Part shown: positions 1 through 15,000 of the stretch, piece by piece | Position numbering within the stretch: position 1 is the stretch's first letter | How the letters are laid out: each line of letters begins with the position of its first letter | NCBI RefSeq assembly: GCF_004027225.2 | Contig: NC_044277.2 | Coordinates: 138,317,057-138,381,056 of the forward strand | Source of the DNA: Strigops habroptila | Lineage: Eukaryota > Chordata > Aves > Psittaciformes > Psittacidae | DNA length: 64,000 nucleotides | Reading direction: 5' to 3' | Translations under genes and position numbers: made by a program | Notes under the pieces: model-generated | What the model was told of the DNA's origin: nothing | The model's input: the letters and a program-made list of their open reading frames with translations, nothing else | The model's database searches: none

Positions 1-3000
1 ACTTGCTTATGAACTGCAGTGCAGTAGACCTTCACTGCTATCCCAGAGAAGTGTTGCATATTACAAGAACAACCAGGAGGAAAATGCAGCATGATTCCTA
101 TCCACTTTCCCCTTAATAATTGAAAGAGTAAATGAAGTTTGAGTTTGCAATTACACTTACATCAAAGTATTGGCTTTCTTAGCCTGAGAACACTAATGAT
201 CACTCTGGGGTTTTAATTTTCAATTACAAAAAATACCATCTTCTCACTGTATTTTAAGCCCCAGAATTCATCAAATGGAACAAAGACTCATCAGTTTTCT
301 ATCACAATCTTAATTTAAAGAATCCCTGAAAAGTTCAAATACCACCAACACAGAAAGTAAGAATCTTTACTAACAGGCATTTGCTCTGCTGCTAATGTTA
401 CAGTAAGAAGGTTTTCAAATTGACAGCATTCAGCTAAAAGGGTCCAATACTGTAGTGGTCAGACAAAAACAGTAACAGCAGCTGGACGCCCTGCAATATA
501 GGGTCACAGAATCAACTAGGTTGGAAAAGACCTTTTAAGATCATCAAGTCCAACCATTAACCTAGTACTGCCAAGTCCCACTAAAACATGTCCCTAAGCA
601 CCATGCCTACAGGTCTTTTAAATACCTCTAGGGATGATGACTCAACCATTTCCTTGGGCAGCCTGTTACAATGCTTGTCAACCCTTTTGGTGAAGAAATA
701 TTTCCTAATATCCAACCTAAGCCCTCCCTGGCGCAGCTTGAGCTGTTACGTCTTGTCCTGTTGCTTCTTACTTGGGAGAAGAGACTAAAACCCACCTCAC
801 TACAACCTTCTTTCAGGTAGCTGTAGAGAGCAATAAGGTCTCCCCTGAGCCTCCTTTTCTCCAAACTAAACACCTCCAGGTCCCTCAGCCATTCCTCATC
901 AGACTTGTGCTCGAGACCCTTCACCAGCTCCATTGCCCTTCTCTGGAATCTCTTTAGCACCTCAGTGTCTTTCTTGTAGTGAGGGGCCCAGAACTGAACA
1001 CAGGATTTGAGGTGCAGACTCACCAGTGCCAGCTTTCCGTATGAGAATTCACAGTTCGTAATGCTAACAACAGAATGCTCACACATGAAACTAGAGTCCA
1101 TGAGACATACCTGCTCTTTGACGATGGTTAATTCAGAGACAATGTTCTTTACACTGCTGTCTCTGGTTTTTTTGTCCTTTCCAAATGCTGGATTGTGTAA
1201 ATTGACTTCTTTCATTGCCAGGAGATTTTGTCCATTATGTTTTCTAACCTGTGAAAAAATCAAAACCCTTGTAACATTAATATAGAATGGGGATAGAAAG
1301 GATATTTTTATGGCTGCCGGATTAGTTATGAGCGTCCAAACCTGCCTCATGAAAGTTACAATCCTTGCTTTTCCTGTGTATGATGTGATTAGCCATGTGA
1401 ACCAGACTCCCACAATGCAGGTAAGCAGTACCCTGCTGAACTCACCAGTGTTTGAGGTAACATTATCTGTGCCCAGTATTGCCTTTCAGATAAAACATGC
1501 TTGAATTTGTGTAGTTTTACACAGATTACTTAGCCTTTGCAATAGACAGAAATGCTGTTTGTAGAAAGGAATTAAGAGAAAGTAAAAGTAGGAAACCTAA
1601 CAGATACACTGGTCAATCTTATAAATAAAAGAGGAGACAAACAAAATCACAGCAAATACTAACAACAGATCCACAAAGGCATCTTTGCACCTGCAGTCCC
1701 CTAATGGAATTCAAAGGATGGTTGCCATGCTTTAAGCCCAGCCAGTAGCTCAGCACCACGCAGCCATTCGCTCACCCGCCCTTCTCCTCTCCGGGTGGGA
1801 TGGAGAGGAGAATCAAGAGAATGTAAACCCCGCAGGTCGAGATAAGAACAGCTCAATAACTCCAGTAGAACATCATACTATTACTAATAATAATGTTAAG
1901 GGAAATAACAAGGGTAGAGAATATAACACTAAAAGGGGAAAGGAGAAGAAAAAAAAGTGAACAGCAGTGATGCACAATGCAATTGCTCACCACGCACCAA
2001 CCGATACCCAGCCCGACCCGAGCAGTGATAGGTCCCTTCCGGGTGACTCCCCCAGTTTCTGTACTGGGCATGACGTGCTGTGGTATGGAATACCCCTTTG
2101 GCTAGTTTGGGTCAGGTGTCCTGTCTCTGCTTCCTCCCGGCTTCTTGTGCCCCTCCTCACTGGCAGAGCATGAGACTGAAAAGCCCTTGACCAGGGTAAG
2201 TGCTACTGAGCAACAACTAAAATACCGATGTGTTATCAGTGTTGTTCTCAAACTAAAGCCAAAACACAGCACTGCACCAGCTACTAGGAAGAAAATTAAC
2301 TCTATCCCAGCCGAAACCAGGACAACGGTATTGCCTAAAAGAGGCATTAGACCCTCTTCAAGAAACCTCCTCCCAAATCTGTAAATTAATACCGAAAGAG
2401 AGATTTACCTTATATACGCTTCCAAAAGCTCCACGGCCAAGGTGCTCTAAAATTGCATAATTGCCTATATGTTTTGTAGGTGCCTTATTCTGATTCATGC
2501 TCTCAACACTTTCAGCAATTTGCTTCAATTCATCTTCCTGGTTATAAATTAAATGATAAATAAATAAATAGAAAAAATGTCATGACTTTCTTGTGCTAAG
2601 AAAGTGCAAAGAACACAGCTTTTTTAAGCTATGAAGGTTTTTACTTACCTTTAATAAATTTAGCTTTGATACCAACTCTTCATAAGCACTGATATCACGC
2701 ACGTAATGTCCAATATCAATGAAGATTTCAAACAAGTCAGTAGGGAAAAGTCTACAAAGGTTTAAATTTTAATTTACTTTAGGAACAGTGTGCATAGTAG
2801 CTATTAATCTACAGCATAGACTTTTCAGTGTCTATTATTTCAACTTACTTTAAAATCTGCTAAATAATGCACTTTTTGTTTACTAATCTACTCAGATATT
2901 AATCCCCTAACATTACATAAGAATGATGGTATTCTAAGAAAAAAAAGCTTGAAGGTTATACTTACCTACACAAAGCAATCAGATCTAATGGAAGGTGTCT

Positions 3001-6000
3001 CTGCCCTTCCAACCCAAAACATTTTGTGATTCTATGATTATATACACAGGAGTTAAAGGACTTTTCAAAAGTCAGACTTCAGCCTCCATTGCTTGGGTAT
3101 TTATATGTCAGTTCTCCAAAAAAATGTAAGCAAGCCTCTTTAAAGTCAATGCACCTCCCAAGTTTCCAGTAATTTTCCTACTTTTTTTTTCTTCTAGTAC
3201 ATTATATTATGCTTGCTGTCCCTTTATCTGAGTTCCTTCTTGTAATGCATAGGAACCCCTAAAGAGCTAGGTTCTCTGGCATGCATACAATAGAAGTCCC
3301 CTCACTGAACATCTAAATCTTGCAGCTGGCACTGATGCAATGCAGGAATGGTGATCTGAAACTGTGGGCAGGGCAGAATTTGCCCTATTTCTAGTATTTC
3401 TTCTTGTCAAAAATAAAAAACATTTAAAAAACATGTCTTTCTGATTGGAGTGACACCTTTTGAAAGCTATCTTAAAAGGAGCTTCACAAAACATTTTGTT
3501 AACATACCTTTTAAAGATATGTCGATTTCTTTCCATACTGAAGAGAAATCTCAGGGCTCTAAAAGCATAACACTACAGCAAGAAAATACTTCAATTAATG
3601 AGAAATTTATACACAATTGGAAAAGCCACTGATAAACATCAAGGATACCCCTTGAATTCACATGGTGGTAAACTTTGTAATTAAATGACTAGACAGATTA
3701 CGATACTAACCTGATAATGAAGAGAGTAAAAATATATTAAGCTTCTCCTGTATTTTAAAAGTAGGCAGGGCCATTTAGTGGGGAAAAATGGGGGCAGGGG
3801 AGAGGAGGAGAGAAAAAGTGGGTGACTAAAGCTATAGCACATATTGAGGAACATTTAAGTCTTAATCATCTCTTTGTATTTGCAGATAGCTCTGGACTAA
3901 GGACCTGCTGAAAAAGGTAAATATAAGCAGTGGGTTTGTAATGACACAATAGAAACAGATTTTCCATTTTTTTCTGAAAAATGCAGTGTGGAACACTCTA
4001 AGTTCTAAGAGGGGACAAAAAAGAAAAGTGAGAAAGAGAATGGTCAAAGTTTATTATTGTTTTTTTAATACTAAGTTCATCATATTTAAATAGATCTTTA
4101 TGTACCTCAGTTTCTATCTTTACGTTACTTAGTATGGATATGATCTCTACTGAAGAAAGCTTATTTTTAAAACAGCCACTGGCAGGTAGTTAGTAAGTAT
4201 GCTTTTATGCAACTCATCTTTAACTCCATTTATCAAGAGTCAATAATATGGCACATATATGGCTGACTAAACAAAGATGATGGTATAAAGTAAGCCAAAG
4301 TGATATCTGTAACAATGCAAATAGTAAATGCCTTCAGTATAATCTAGAATAATTTACCTTATTGCTTCGGTGACTATAACATTACTACAGTCCAGTGTGA
4401 TAATCCCTATCTAGGCAATGGTAACTCTGTCTTAGTGCTAACTGCAGAATTAATCCTTATGTTAAAAACAAATCTTTCAATAAATAGAAAATGCATTAAA
4501 TGAAGAAAATAAACCCCAAATGATACTTATAAAGGAAGCAGGATACCTGAAATTTTGCAAAAAAGGAACATATGTTAATGCTGCTAAGAAGCTGTCTCTT
4601 TTACAATGTTTCTTTTACCTCCAAAGCAAACTCCCCATCACAAGAGAAGAATGGGATGTTATGATGTCTAACATTCCACTGAGCATCACAGTCACAACTT
4701 AGCTGTACAAAACAAGCCAGACCAACTGGGCCACAGTTGCTACCTTGAAAGTTTCTCATTTTAAAGACTATACATAGATCTTACTGTAGAAAGCTGATCA
4801 GTGAATGGAAAGGATAAGAAATTAATAATGAAATAAGCAGATATTTTAAACAGCGATAATATTTATCTTTCTCATACTAGTACTGTGAGATTTATAATTA
4901 ACATTTGTTAATTTGCTTCAGTTAAGGCATGATGATCTTTACATATGGTATGTATGCAGAATAAATGACTGATATCACAGCCACCCTTAAAGCAGTGAAG
5001 TAAGATCACTAAGGTGTTGTGGCAGAAAAAAGCTGAAAATTTAATCATCAAAACCACAAAGGAGCAGTAAAGAAACCACACCAGCACTGCAAGAATTCTA
5101 AGAAAAATGCCTATAAAATTCAAAAAAAGTATTCCAATAGCTGCAACTGTATTGCACAGCAGTAACAATGATAAAGGCAATACACATAGCAGGGTGAGAA
5201 CCTGAACAAGCTTTTGTGAAAAAATACACTTCTTATTGTTTGCCTGAAACAGATTTTGTTTTCATATGTGATCATTGAGTCCACTATTAATTCACACAGC
5301 TTGACGTTTAAGACAACTACAGCTGCTTATTATCTCTTGCGATTTACTTCCAGCACATCCCGTTGGAATCTAAACCATGGTGGGCACAATTAAGCTCTTA
5401 CAGTTGTATGAGGCAACTGTAATGAGCATATGCTCCAGTTTATTAGACTCTATGTTAGTTTCACTTAGCATCTAGGGAGATTTTTGTTCATCTCATCCTT
5501 AAGTTGATTTAATTGAAATGCACTATAAAACCTCACTGCAGAAGAAAAGTACTTGCTGCACTGAATCTGCACTCCAACGCTAGTCTAAAAGAACCGCAAA
5601 GAGAAAGATGTCACTACAATGAATTATTTTTCTGTGTGTGTGGAAATGCCTGCCCTTGCTATCCAGACATGTCTACCTGATAAAATAGTTGAGTAGCTAT
5701 TTAGCCCTGCTAGTGTAGGGCTATGCCAGAACAAAGAGCAGGGGAGAAGCAGGATCCTGACTGCATTCACACTGTGCTAAGGACCTCACACTTGCTCAGA
5801 GAAGGGCAACTGGAGCAGCAGCAGTTGTGTTCATCCTTGAACCCCAGACCACTATTTTCCTATAGCTTAGAGAGACAACAACATCATTTCATAGGCAGTG
5901 GAGAAGAGCTATCAGATAATTAATTACCACTGATAACTTTTAGCCTAAGTTGACTCAAACCAGTACTTTTATGGGGGTATTGACATGCAAACCCAAGAGC

Positions 6001-9000
6001 CATTCTTGTGCTTATTAGCTCTGTATTTATCCTACATTTAAATTTGCTCTACTTCATGTCATGTTTTCATGTATTTTATTTAACAGCCACAGTAAGATTC
6101 TCCAGAAAGAAACAGATATTAGTATATTGTCAAATCTACAGCAATTTTCAACAAAGATCAAGGCAATAAAAAGAAGTTCTGATGCTGGACAGCCTCAAGA
6201 AGTGGTGGAAAGATTACCACAAGAAAAATACTCATTTTCCTTTACATTATATGAAGTGCCAGAAATGAAGTAGGTCAAAACACAGCACCAGAAATTGAGT
6301 CACTATTTAATGTGGGCCATTTGTTATTGCAGGCTTTGTTTTGTTGGGATTTTTTCCCCCTTTAAGTAAGATTATTTTTACTGCACTTTAAAATAAATTT
6401 AAAATCATAAAAAAATCTCAGGGACTGTTTGGAGCTTTCAACATGCAACGACAATAAAGGGAGCTACCTGTAATAAATTAGCATTTTCAGCATTTCTTTC
6501 TTTCTTTGGTAAAATCAGCTTTGCTATTGTATATATTCCATTTGCCTGTAAACAGAGAAAGGTCAATATATTATAAAGCACACAAATAAAAAACAATGTT
6601 ACTTCAGGTAAATCACAAGCTAATACCAATTGACAAGTTCTCAACATCCTACAGCACACCTAAATTATAAAATCAAAGGATTAGATGTACATAAGAATTA
6701 AGTCATTGTTACATTTAAACTGATACCAGAAAGACAGCTTGCAAACAGACCATGAAGAAATACTTCTGTTTCTAGAGGTGAAGGTAATTGCAGCAACAGA
6801 TGTCCCATCACCATGTGGATATTTTGAATTGCCAGGGGCCAAAAAGCCAGTCTCAATAAATAGAGACTGAAGAAACACCAGAATTGATAGCCTGAGGTGT
6901 ATGTCTGTACCTTCAGTAGGAGTTTGTGAAAATGTTCCATTTTCATGTAACCATGTGTCCTCCCCGTTAATGTATCCATTGTGCTGGTTTGATAGATGGG
7001 CACTGGTAGATATAGCTGCAGTACTGCTCCCAGTTACTCAACAAACTCCCTGTCGGAGACTACTCTCCTCTCTAGCAGAGTTGAAGGAATTCAGCACAAT
7101 GTGCTGCCTCTGCAGAGGCTCTGCTGCAGTTCCTGGCATGTTTTCTTAAGCTGCTCATGAAGGCAGAGTTAAGCTAAGGTTTCGGGCTGTGCAGTAGGGC
7201 CATCGAGTCATAAACATATTCTGCCCTGATATCAGAATTGCTGCAGACTACTACCGAGGCTGTAAGTTGAAACAAGAACAGAGAATAGACAGGTAGAGGG
7301 CAGCTACAGCAGAAGCTAACTTTGCCACTGTATGAGATAAACCTTTAGAGGTCACATTGGTTGACTTTCTCAGCACATAACTGAAAGAGCTGCAAATCTT
7401 CCTCTATCTGTTTCTAACCTGAGTTCCTTCATCTCGCTCATCATGCAACTCTCAAAGTTTTATTATCACAGAGAAAGCAGCAGGATTTAAAATTAAAGAG
7501 GCTGTTGTAGGGTGGAACTCCAGTTGAAATGAACATGCTGGAAGCTATGTTCTGATCTGAAAGGAGCACATTGGCTGGTGTTTTGACAAAGGAGGGGGAG
7601 ATCTTTGTGTTTTAGCAGGATGGGTGGGAGAACTTGAGCTTGAAACACATTTTCCCAGCCTGCACATTGTCACATCAATTTGTAAGAAATTTACTGACAC
7701 CACCACTGTCATGCACTGCTACAACAATGCAGAAAAACTCTATGATAAAACCAGCCTTTTACTTCCCAAGACCTCCAGGAGTTACACTGTTTTCAAAACT
7801 TACCCCATTAAAGTAAGTCTAAGTCAGTATGGTTTATTGACAACTGTAGTGCTTAAGATACACAGAAAATATCTATTCTTTTTTCCCAGACTTACTTCCA
7901 TTCCTTTCCTCTTAACCAACAGTTTTGAAATAAACATGAACTTCTTTCCTGGTCATATATAAGGCTTTTCGTTCCCTCGATTCCCCTAGGAATACCTCTA
8001 ACTGGGTTATAAGCTAACTTGAAGGCTTTGATCACCGACTTAACATTTAAAGTATGAGAGCTGGCTACAGCTATTAGCTGGTATTAATGTCCTAAATATT
8101 TGTGTCTTTGACTATGTCTGGAATACACACCAGGGATTTTAAGAACAGTTTGCAGAACCATAGGTTCTAGCTGATTTAAATATTACATTTTAAAATGAGG
8201 TTTAGAAACACAATCCTGGGGATAGAGTGCCAGAAGTAATGTCAGAAATACCCTGAGGAAAAGAGAAATTGTGAAATAACAACATGCCAATATAAGCTGC
8301 ACAGAGTTTGTTTTATTAAACTTCATGAAATTCAGAATTTGTATTTCTCAGTTAATTTCATTCTTACTCTTATTTACTATCCTATTTTGAATACGGCAAA
8401 AGCATGTCAAGAGACGCTTGACAAAATTAACCTTGCCTGAATAAGGCTGTTTATTCTTCCAGACAACTAGATACATATGTTCATATCTTTTGCCTGTGTC
8501 TCCGTGTGTAAATGTATAAAGAAACAGAGATACTAAAGTTATAGAAAGGCATATTTTCCAATACTTCTCAAACGCATTTTGTTAATTAAATTATGGTGAC
8601 AAATAAGAACAATTAAGTCAAATGATAAGCTCTAATGCTTTACTTAGTTGAATAAAGTCTTCCTACCTGTACAACCTGGTAAGAGTTAGTCTCATTGAGC
8701 ACCAGTTCAGTAATTGCTGCACAACAGGCTAGAATAAAAATTCACATGTAACATTTAGGGCCAGATTCAAACAGACGTTCAGATAGTGTGGTGGGCTAAC
8801 ATTAGCTAAGGGCCAAACGCCCATCCTGCTGCACATTCACTCCCCCTCCTTAACACACTGATGTTTTAGTTGTTGCTCGGTAGCGCTTACCCTGACCAAG
8901 GACTTTTCAGTCTCTCATGCTCTGCCGGTGAGGAGGGGCACAAGAAGCCAGGAGGGAGCAGAGACAGGACACCTGACCCAAACTAGCCAAAGGGGTATTC

Positions 9001-12000
9001 CATACCACAGCACGTCATACCCAGTATAGAAACTGGGGGGAGTTAACCGGAAGGGCAGATCTCTGCTCGGGCCAGACTGGGTTTTACATTCTTTTGATTC
9101 TCTTTATCCTGCCCAGGCAGGAGGAATGAGGGAGTGAGCGAGCAGCTTCGTGGTGCTGAGTTACTGGCTGGGCTTGAACCATGACACATAGGAAATTTGA
9201 ATAGAGGCAAAAATATGATGAAATAAAGATCACCTCAGGCTAAAAAATTGAAAATATATATATATTTGAAATATTTTTACAGGTGAAAGAAATATATATG
9301 ATTCACATGTACTTAATACTTTATTCTTTGCTTCTTTCTAGAACCAGTGTGCTTTTCGAAAACATGTGTTAGCATTGCACATTTGGAAATAAACACAGCT
9401 GACTTGCTGCTCCTGCTCCCTAAAGCAGGTATGAAATTTTACAATTTCAAATTTGAACTATTTTTAATCCCTCTGTGCAAGTCTAAGTAGACACATGACA
9501 GAAGATTAGGCTTTATAAACCTACCTGCTTGAAGTGAGAAAGTATTTTCTTGCATCTCATCAGGACTCAAATCATTTGACAAATGAAAATACTGGATTCT
9601 CCCTGCTGCATTCGCACTAGATAAACTTCCAACTGAAGAGCGATCAGAAACAAGACTCCTTTCCCTGAAAAAAAGAAATCAAATCAAATCAAATTGCAGC
9701 GTAAAAAAAAATGACTTACCATATCTTTGTTAACCATTTCTGAAGTTCTATAGATCTGGACGGTTTTCACTAAAATAGCTAATACACTTTGAAAAAACAA
9801 ACAAGCCTCTAAACATAAAATGCCTTTACCACATTCAGCAATTATATTCACTATTCTAGCTCATTAAATTGGTGTCTGATTAATAGGAAATTTAAGTACA
9901 CAGAAATGACATATTTATCATTGTTTAGTTTATACAGTGAAAGTCTTAAAACCACCTCAGATAGATAACGATGAAATATGCATAGCTGAAAAAAAATACT
10001 GGTTATTCATTATGTTCTAAATAGTCTTATAATTTCTGCAGACATCACGTACAGCTGAACAACACAAAGATGCTATTTGATAAAACAGGGCTTGGTCAAA
10101 TATAGCTTAAAATATGAAACAGTCTCATATAATTGCCACAATGCTGAGGACTGAAAACCTACCCCTGTAAAATATGAAGGAGCTGTTTGATTCCACCCCA
10201 AATCCGGATTTCCACACTAGTCTCAGGATCCTCACAAACCTGTACCAGAATCCAAACTATACTCCATAGAAGTTTGATATGATCAGAATGGAGTAAACTG
10301 AGCAAGACTGGAACTCCTTCATACATTCTTATTTGCTCTTTGACCTGTGACTCTGCACAGAGGAGACGTAACAACTCTGCTGCGAGCCTAAAAAAAAAAA
10401 TCATCAAGTAATTTTAACAATAACTCCATCATTACTGCATATTGTCAGTTAGCAAAGGGGGAAAAACCCACAGCAGATGTTTAAGAAAGAGCAGAGACCT
10501 CCTATAAGAATGATAATAATAAAAAAGTAGTTAAGGAAAACTGCTTACAGTCACTGTAAACTGTAAAAACACTGTAAAAAAAAGAAGGGCAATTTTCACA
10601 AAGGGTGAAACTATATTTACACTGAGTTTGGCTATCAGCATAGGCAGCCAAGCATACACAGCCAGGATGAGAGGTGTCCACCTGGCTATCTGCAGTACCA
10701 CCTTCTTCTTAATGGCATTAGTGCTACAGGGAGCACTGATGGCATTCACTTGTAAAGTCCATCTATGGAATTGGAATAATTCCACAAATAATTGTGATTC
10801 TTCTCTAGTATGGTTCGAATACTAAGTTTAGAAAGGGGATTGGATATATAATTTTAAATATTTATACAAGATTTTCATTAACTTCACCCCCATTAAGCTG
10901 AACTTTCCATAGGAATAGGGTTTGAGATTTCCATTTTCACTTGAAGCAAAAAAAGCTGCATGTGTATTTGATGAAACATATCAATTCAGATTCACATCTT
11001 AATTTAAAATTATTCTTAAGCAGCATTGAACTTCATCCATTTCCTGTCTACATTAAAATTCAAATTTTATTACAAACTTTTGGTTTATGCATAATTTAAA
11101 TAATTTCAAGCTCAGAAACTAAATAAAATCTTTTGCTATATTCAGTTCCTTTAGTCATATGTAAAATAATTTACATGTGTGAAATAATTAAGCATGAAAT
11201 TTAAAAAATAGTTTTAAATGTGATTGATAAGTGACATTATCAAATTTGAGAGTCTTTTCGTTTCTTACTGAAATGCAGATATACTATGCTCAGCTTGCAG
11301 TCTTAGCTAAAGAACTGAAGGAACATTTATGATTTTCTGACTGAAGGGGTGTGGGGTCTGATGTGGCCTCTGCCATAAACTGCAACATCTAAATGTCTTG
11401 CAATCTTTTTTACTAGTTTATATTGGGCATCCCAGGAACTGTCAGAGTTCAGTGCGATTTCCATCTAACCGCTCAGGTCTGCCAGGAGCAAAAAGGAGAT
11501 GCCCTATGCAAATCGACTGCTATCACTTTATGGTAACATGACAAATTATTTGCACTGCACTGTAGGCCATCAGTGGAGAGAGGGGACATATAGCTTATAA
11601 CAAAACTACTAGAAAAGATTTTGCTGTATCAGTGTCTGACTCAAAATACACAGGTATCAGAACTTTACCTTGAGTATATTAAAATGGCACATTAAATAAT
11701 TCTTCTCAATAAACATGTCCCTAAACGAAAAAGTCAAAATATGTTTTAACACAATTAATCTACAAGTGAAATCTCACCTTTTAGAAAGCAAATCGTATTC
11801 ACGCAATATCACCAGCAAGTTCTCAACAATGCTGAGCTCACTTATCTTCTCCCTACATTCTGGACTACAAATTGATTATTCCTGGCATTTACATGAAATT
11901 AAATTATATTAAAAACCCCACATTGCTCTTTAGCCTCCCTCCTTATACATTTGATCAATTATTTTTTCCTCAAGTCTTAAGTAATAATATCATATTGTGC

Positions 12001-15000
12001 ACACAAATATTGTGCACACAAACGTATGCTGTCAAGAGTGACAATGCAACAATTTCCAATTTTCCCAATACAAAAAAGGTAAATGTGAATGCATAAAAGA
12101 CACGCATGTATTTTATTCGTTTCTTACTAGAAATGAAGCAAATTCAGTACATTTTTAGAATCAACCACAATTTCCATAAATATTTGCAATATACTCCAAA
12201 CACTTTCTTGCCCAGTTCAAATGTAATACATTTAATTCTGTGAAGAAAGTTAAATGGAAGTTGAAAATTAATATATAACATCATTTAAATTAAAACTTAT
12301 ATAAAACAAATGAACTCTAGTAGAATGAAGGAAATTTGGGAAAAGAAAAAATCCAGTGAAATGTCATAAATAAATTCCTACTGATCTCAAGGAATTGTAT
12401 CTATGGTCTTCAGTTTTGTAATTTTCCTTATAATTTTTCATCCAAAAGAAAAAAAATTGCTATAGCAATCTGGAAGTCAGCAGCACAACAATGCAGAAGC
12501 AGTTACTTTTCTTCTGTAAAAATATTAAGGATGAAAGATGCTGTATGTTCCTTTTACTTTTTTCTCCTCCATACCAGGAAAAAAAAGTCTTATTCTTTAT
12601 TTAAAACAGCCATTAGTGAAGAGAGGATACATATATATATGGATTTGAGTGTACGCGTTCATTATTTACTACACTGAACAATATTCTTGCTGGTTATCTT
12701 GAGGCACTGTTATATTAAGGTTAGCATAAAAGATTTTGATATGCAGCAAGTCAGTAAGAATTCCAGAATCCTGCATAGGAATTGAGAAGAGAGGTTCTAT
12801 GACTCCAGTCTTGCAAAGTTCTCCACAGGAGCAAGAAATTTGCTGCAAGGACCAAAGTTTCTCCTTAGTTTCTATTGCTTCAGTATAAAATTAAGCATGT
12901 GTCATAGACCTTCACAGAACAAGGCCACGTTTTGAATTAAAAAAAAAAAAAAAGTCTTCCTCAAACAGCAGTTATAATATTGCTCAAGAGAGAACAACAA
13001 AATGCTTTTTGTGAACTACAGCACATTAAGTTGAACCTACCTTTCTGCTAGACTAGTCAGAGCAAGGAGGGCACCCAAAAGCACATTGCTGTCTCTGGCA
13101 GATAATAAATTTACTAAGGTCTGGAAAATGAAACATCAAACAATATAAATAAATAAGTTACGTTCTTTCATGAGTCAAGCACATATATAGTATTTGTTGA
13201 CATGACAAAATTAAGATACCAAATCCTTACACAATACACTAAAAATCTTAGGTACATATAAAGTACACTTTAATATACATTTAAACTCTTAGAATACACC
13301 CAGTCTTAGGAGAAGCAAGGATGTTTCTTCTCAAATGCAATTAGCATCTCTCTTGACTGCTAAAGCATCTGTCCAATTTAATATACCATGGTAAAAATTT
13401 GTTCCCATGTAAAACATTATGGAACTCTAAATTAAGGCCTCGTGAAGCAAAAAATTCATTTTCAGCTTATATTTAAACAATAGTGTATGTTATTTAAGGT
13501 TCTGCATTGTATTCTGTTAATGCTTTATATCAAAGAAAACTTCATATTTGTCTAGATTCTCCAAAAATATGTTGTGTGTTACTATCTGATCACAACTGCC
13601 AATGTTTTTACTGCAGTATAGTGGAATCTCAAAGCACTAGTTAGACTGATCTTGATCTCTACTGTTTCTTAGTTTGGCCACAAATCAGCAATGGTTAAGT
13701 ATAGATCCTTAGACTGTCAGTAATGTGTAGCAAGGGATGTCTAGGTCGTCACTGTTCCATTTAGACACAAAACACTTCATAAGTGAAAAATCGTAGCAGA
13801 AATCTATGTAAAAATAGAAATAAAAATGTATTTATCTTTTTAAAATATATAAACCTATTTGTATCATAGTAACATGTAGCTCAGGACAGTGTAAATATAA
13901 GTACTAATTTTTATATGAATGAGTTTAGTCCAAGCATTTAAGATCTATTTATCCCAAACAACTAATAACCACCCACCAGGGCAATTAGCTTGCATACTTC
14001 TGTAAAACACAGAACTGAGATTATCTTACTTTACAAGCTTGACAAAGTAAGGAATTTACTCCCACCTAGATCAAGTCTGAAAAGCATAAGTCATTCAGTT
14101 ATGTAGTTAATTTGTTATAATTAGAATTTTATAAAACACTTACTTTATGTGCTCCGCTTGATATAACCCATTCTCTCTGATTATTAACAGCAGCAAGCTT
14201 TTGGAAAATGTCTATGGAACAAAGGAAGCCACATCAATTGAAGATTTACTACTCAATATTTTTCATTTTACTGATCAGATAATAAAGGAAAACACTGGAT
14301 AAGTTCTTTGAACCATGACCAGCTCATTTTGGTCTGTTACTTCAGTGCATAAAGAGGTAGTAATTTCTTAAAGAAATACTACTTATGTACAAAAACGAGA
14401 TGTGCTTTCCCACAGCAATTTCAGTTTTTACTAGTTTGATGATGCCTACAGTAAATCTAGTAATATCTTACTTAGTGACCATTTCAAGTATTTTAAACAT
14501 TTTAAGCCTCACACAAAAAGTTGTAAGTGCCCTCATAATTTAACACTTACATGTCATGTTGACCAACTTGTCTACATTATGCTGCTCTTCTCCGTAATCA
14601 AGATAGCCATTTGCTACTGTATCCATATACTACAAGGGGGGGGGGGGGGGGAAATAAAGGATATCATTAAAAAGAAAGTTTTAATTCATAAACCTAGAGT
14701 GTAATCGACAGAAATAGCCTGTAGGTGGTGCATATGTTTCACAAAAAAAAATAAGTAAGTCTGCAACATCCTGCCTACTTTTGCTGTAAAACTTGTCAGG
14801 GAACAGGAGAGATCTAGGAAGCATAAGAGTTCAAATAGCAAGTGTAAAATTCCACAAGAGGGAGATATACTGAAGACTATCAAATACAATGACTCTACTT
14901 CTAGGACCAAATTCCATTCTTTGCAAACTGCTTGATAAGAGTTTTCTGACAAATTATCACTTCATGTTTCTGCTCTCAGACTTATCTCTCAGCATCTACT

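Noticed and set aside
588..957. Two plus-strand frames at 588-788 and 772-957
   Set aside because: Antisense shadows of the CR1 reverse transcriptase fragment.
1967..2384. Short frames of 68-81 codons on both strands at 1967-2384
   Set aside because: They lie within the LTR, are short, and do not resemble retroviral proteins; LTRs are noncoding.
7624..7962. 112-codon plus-strand frame in a NEK10 intron
   Set aside because: No family resemblance; antisense to NEK10 and without promoter or splice context.
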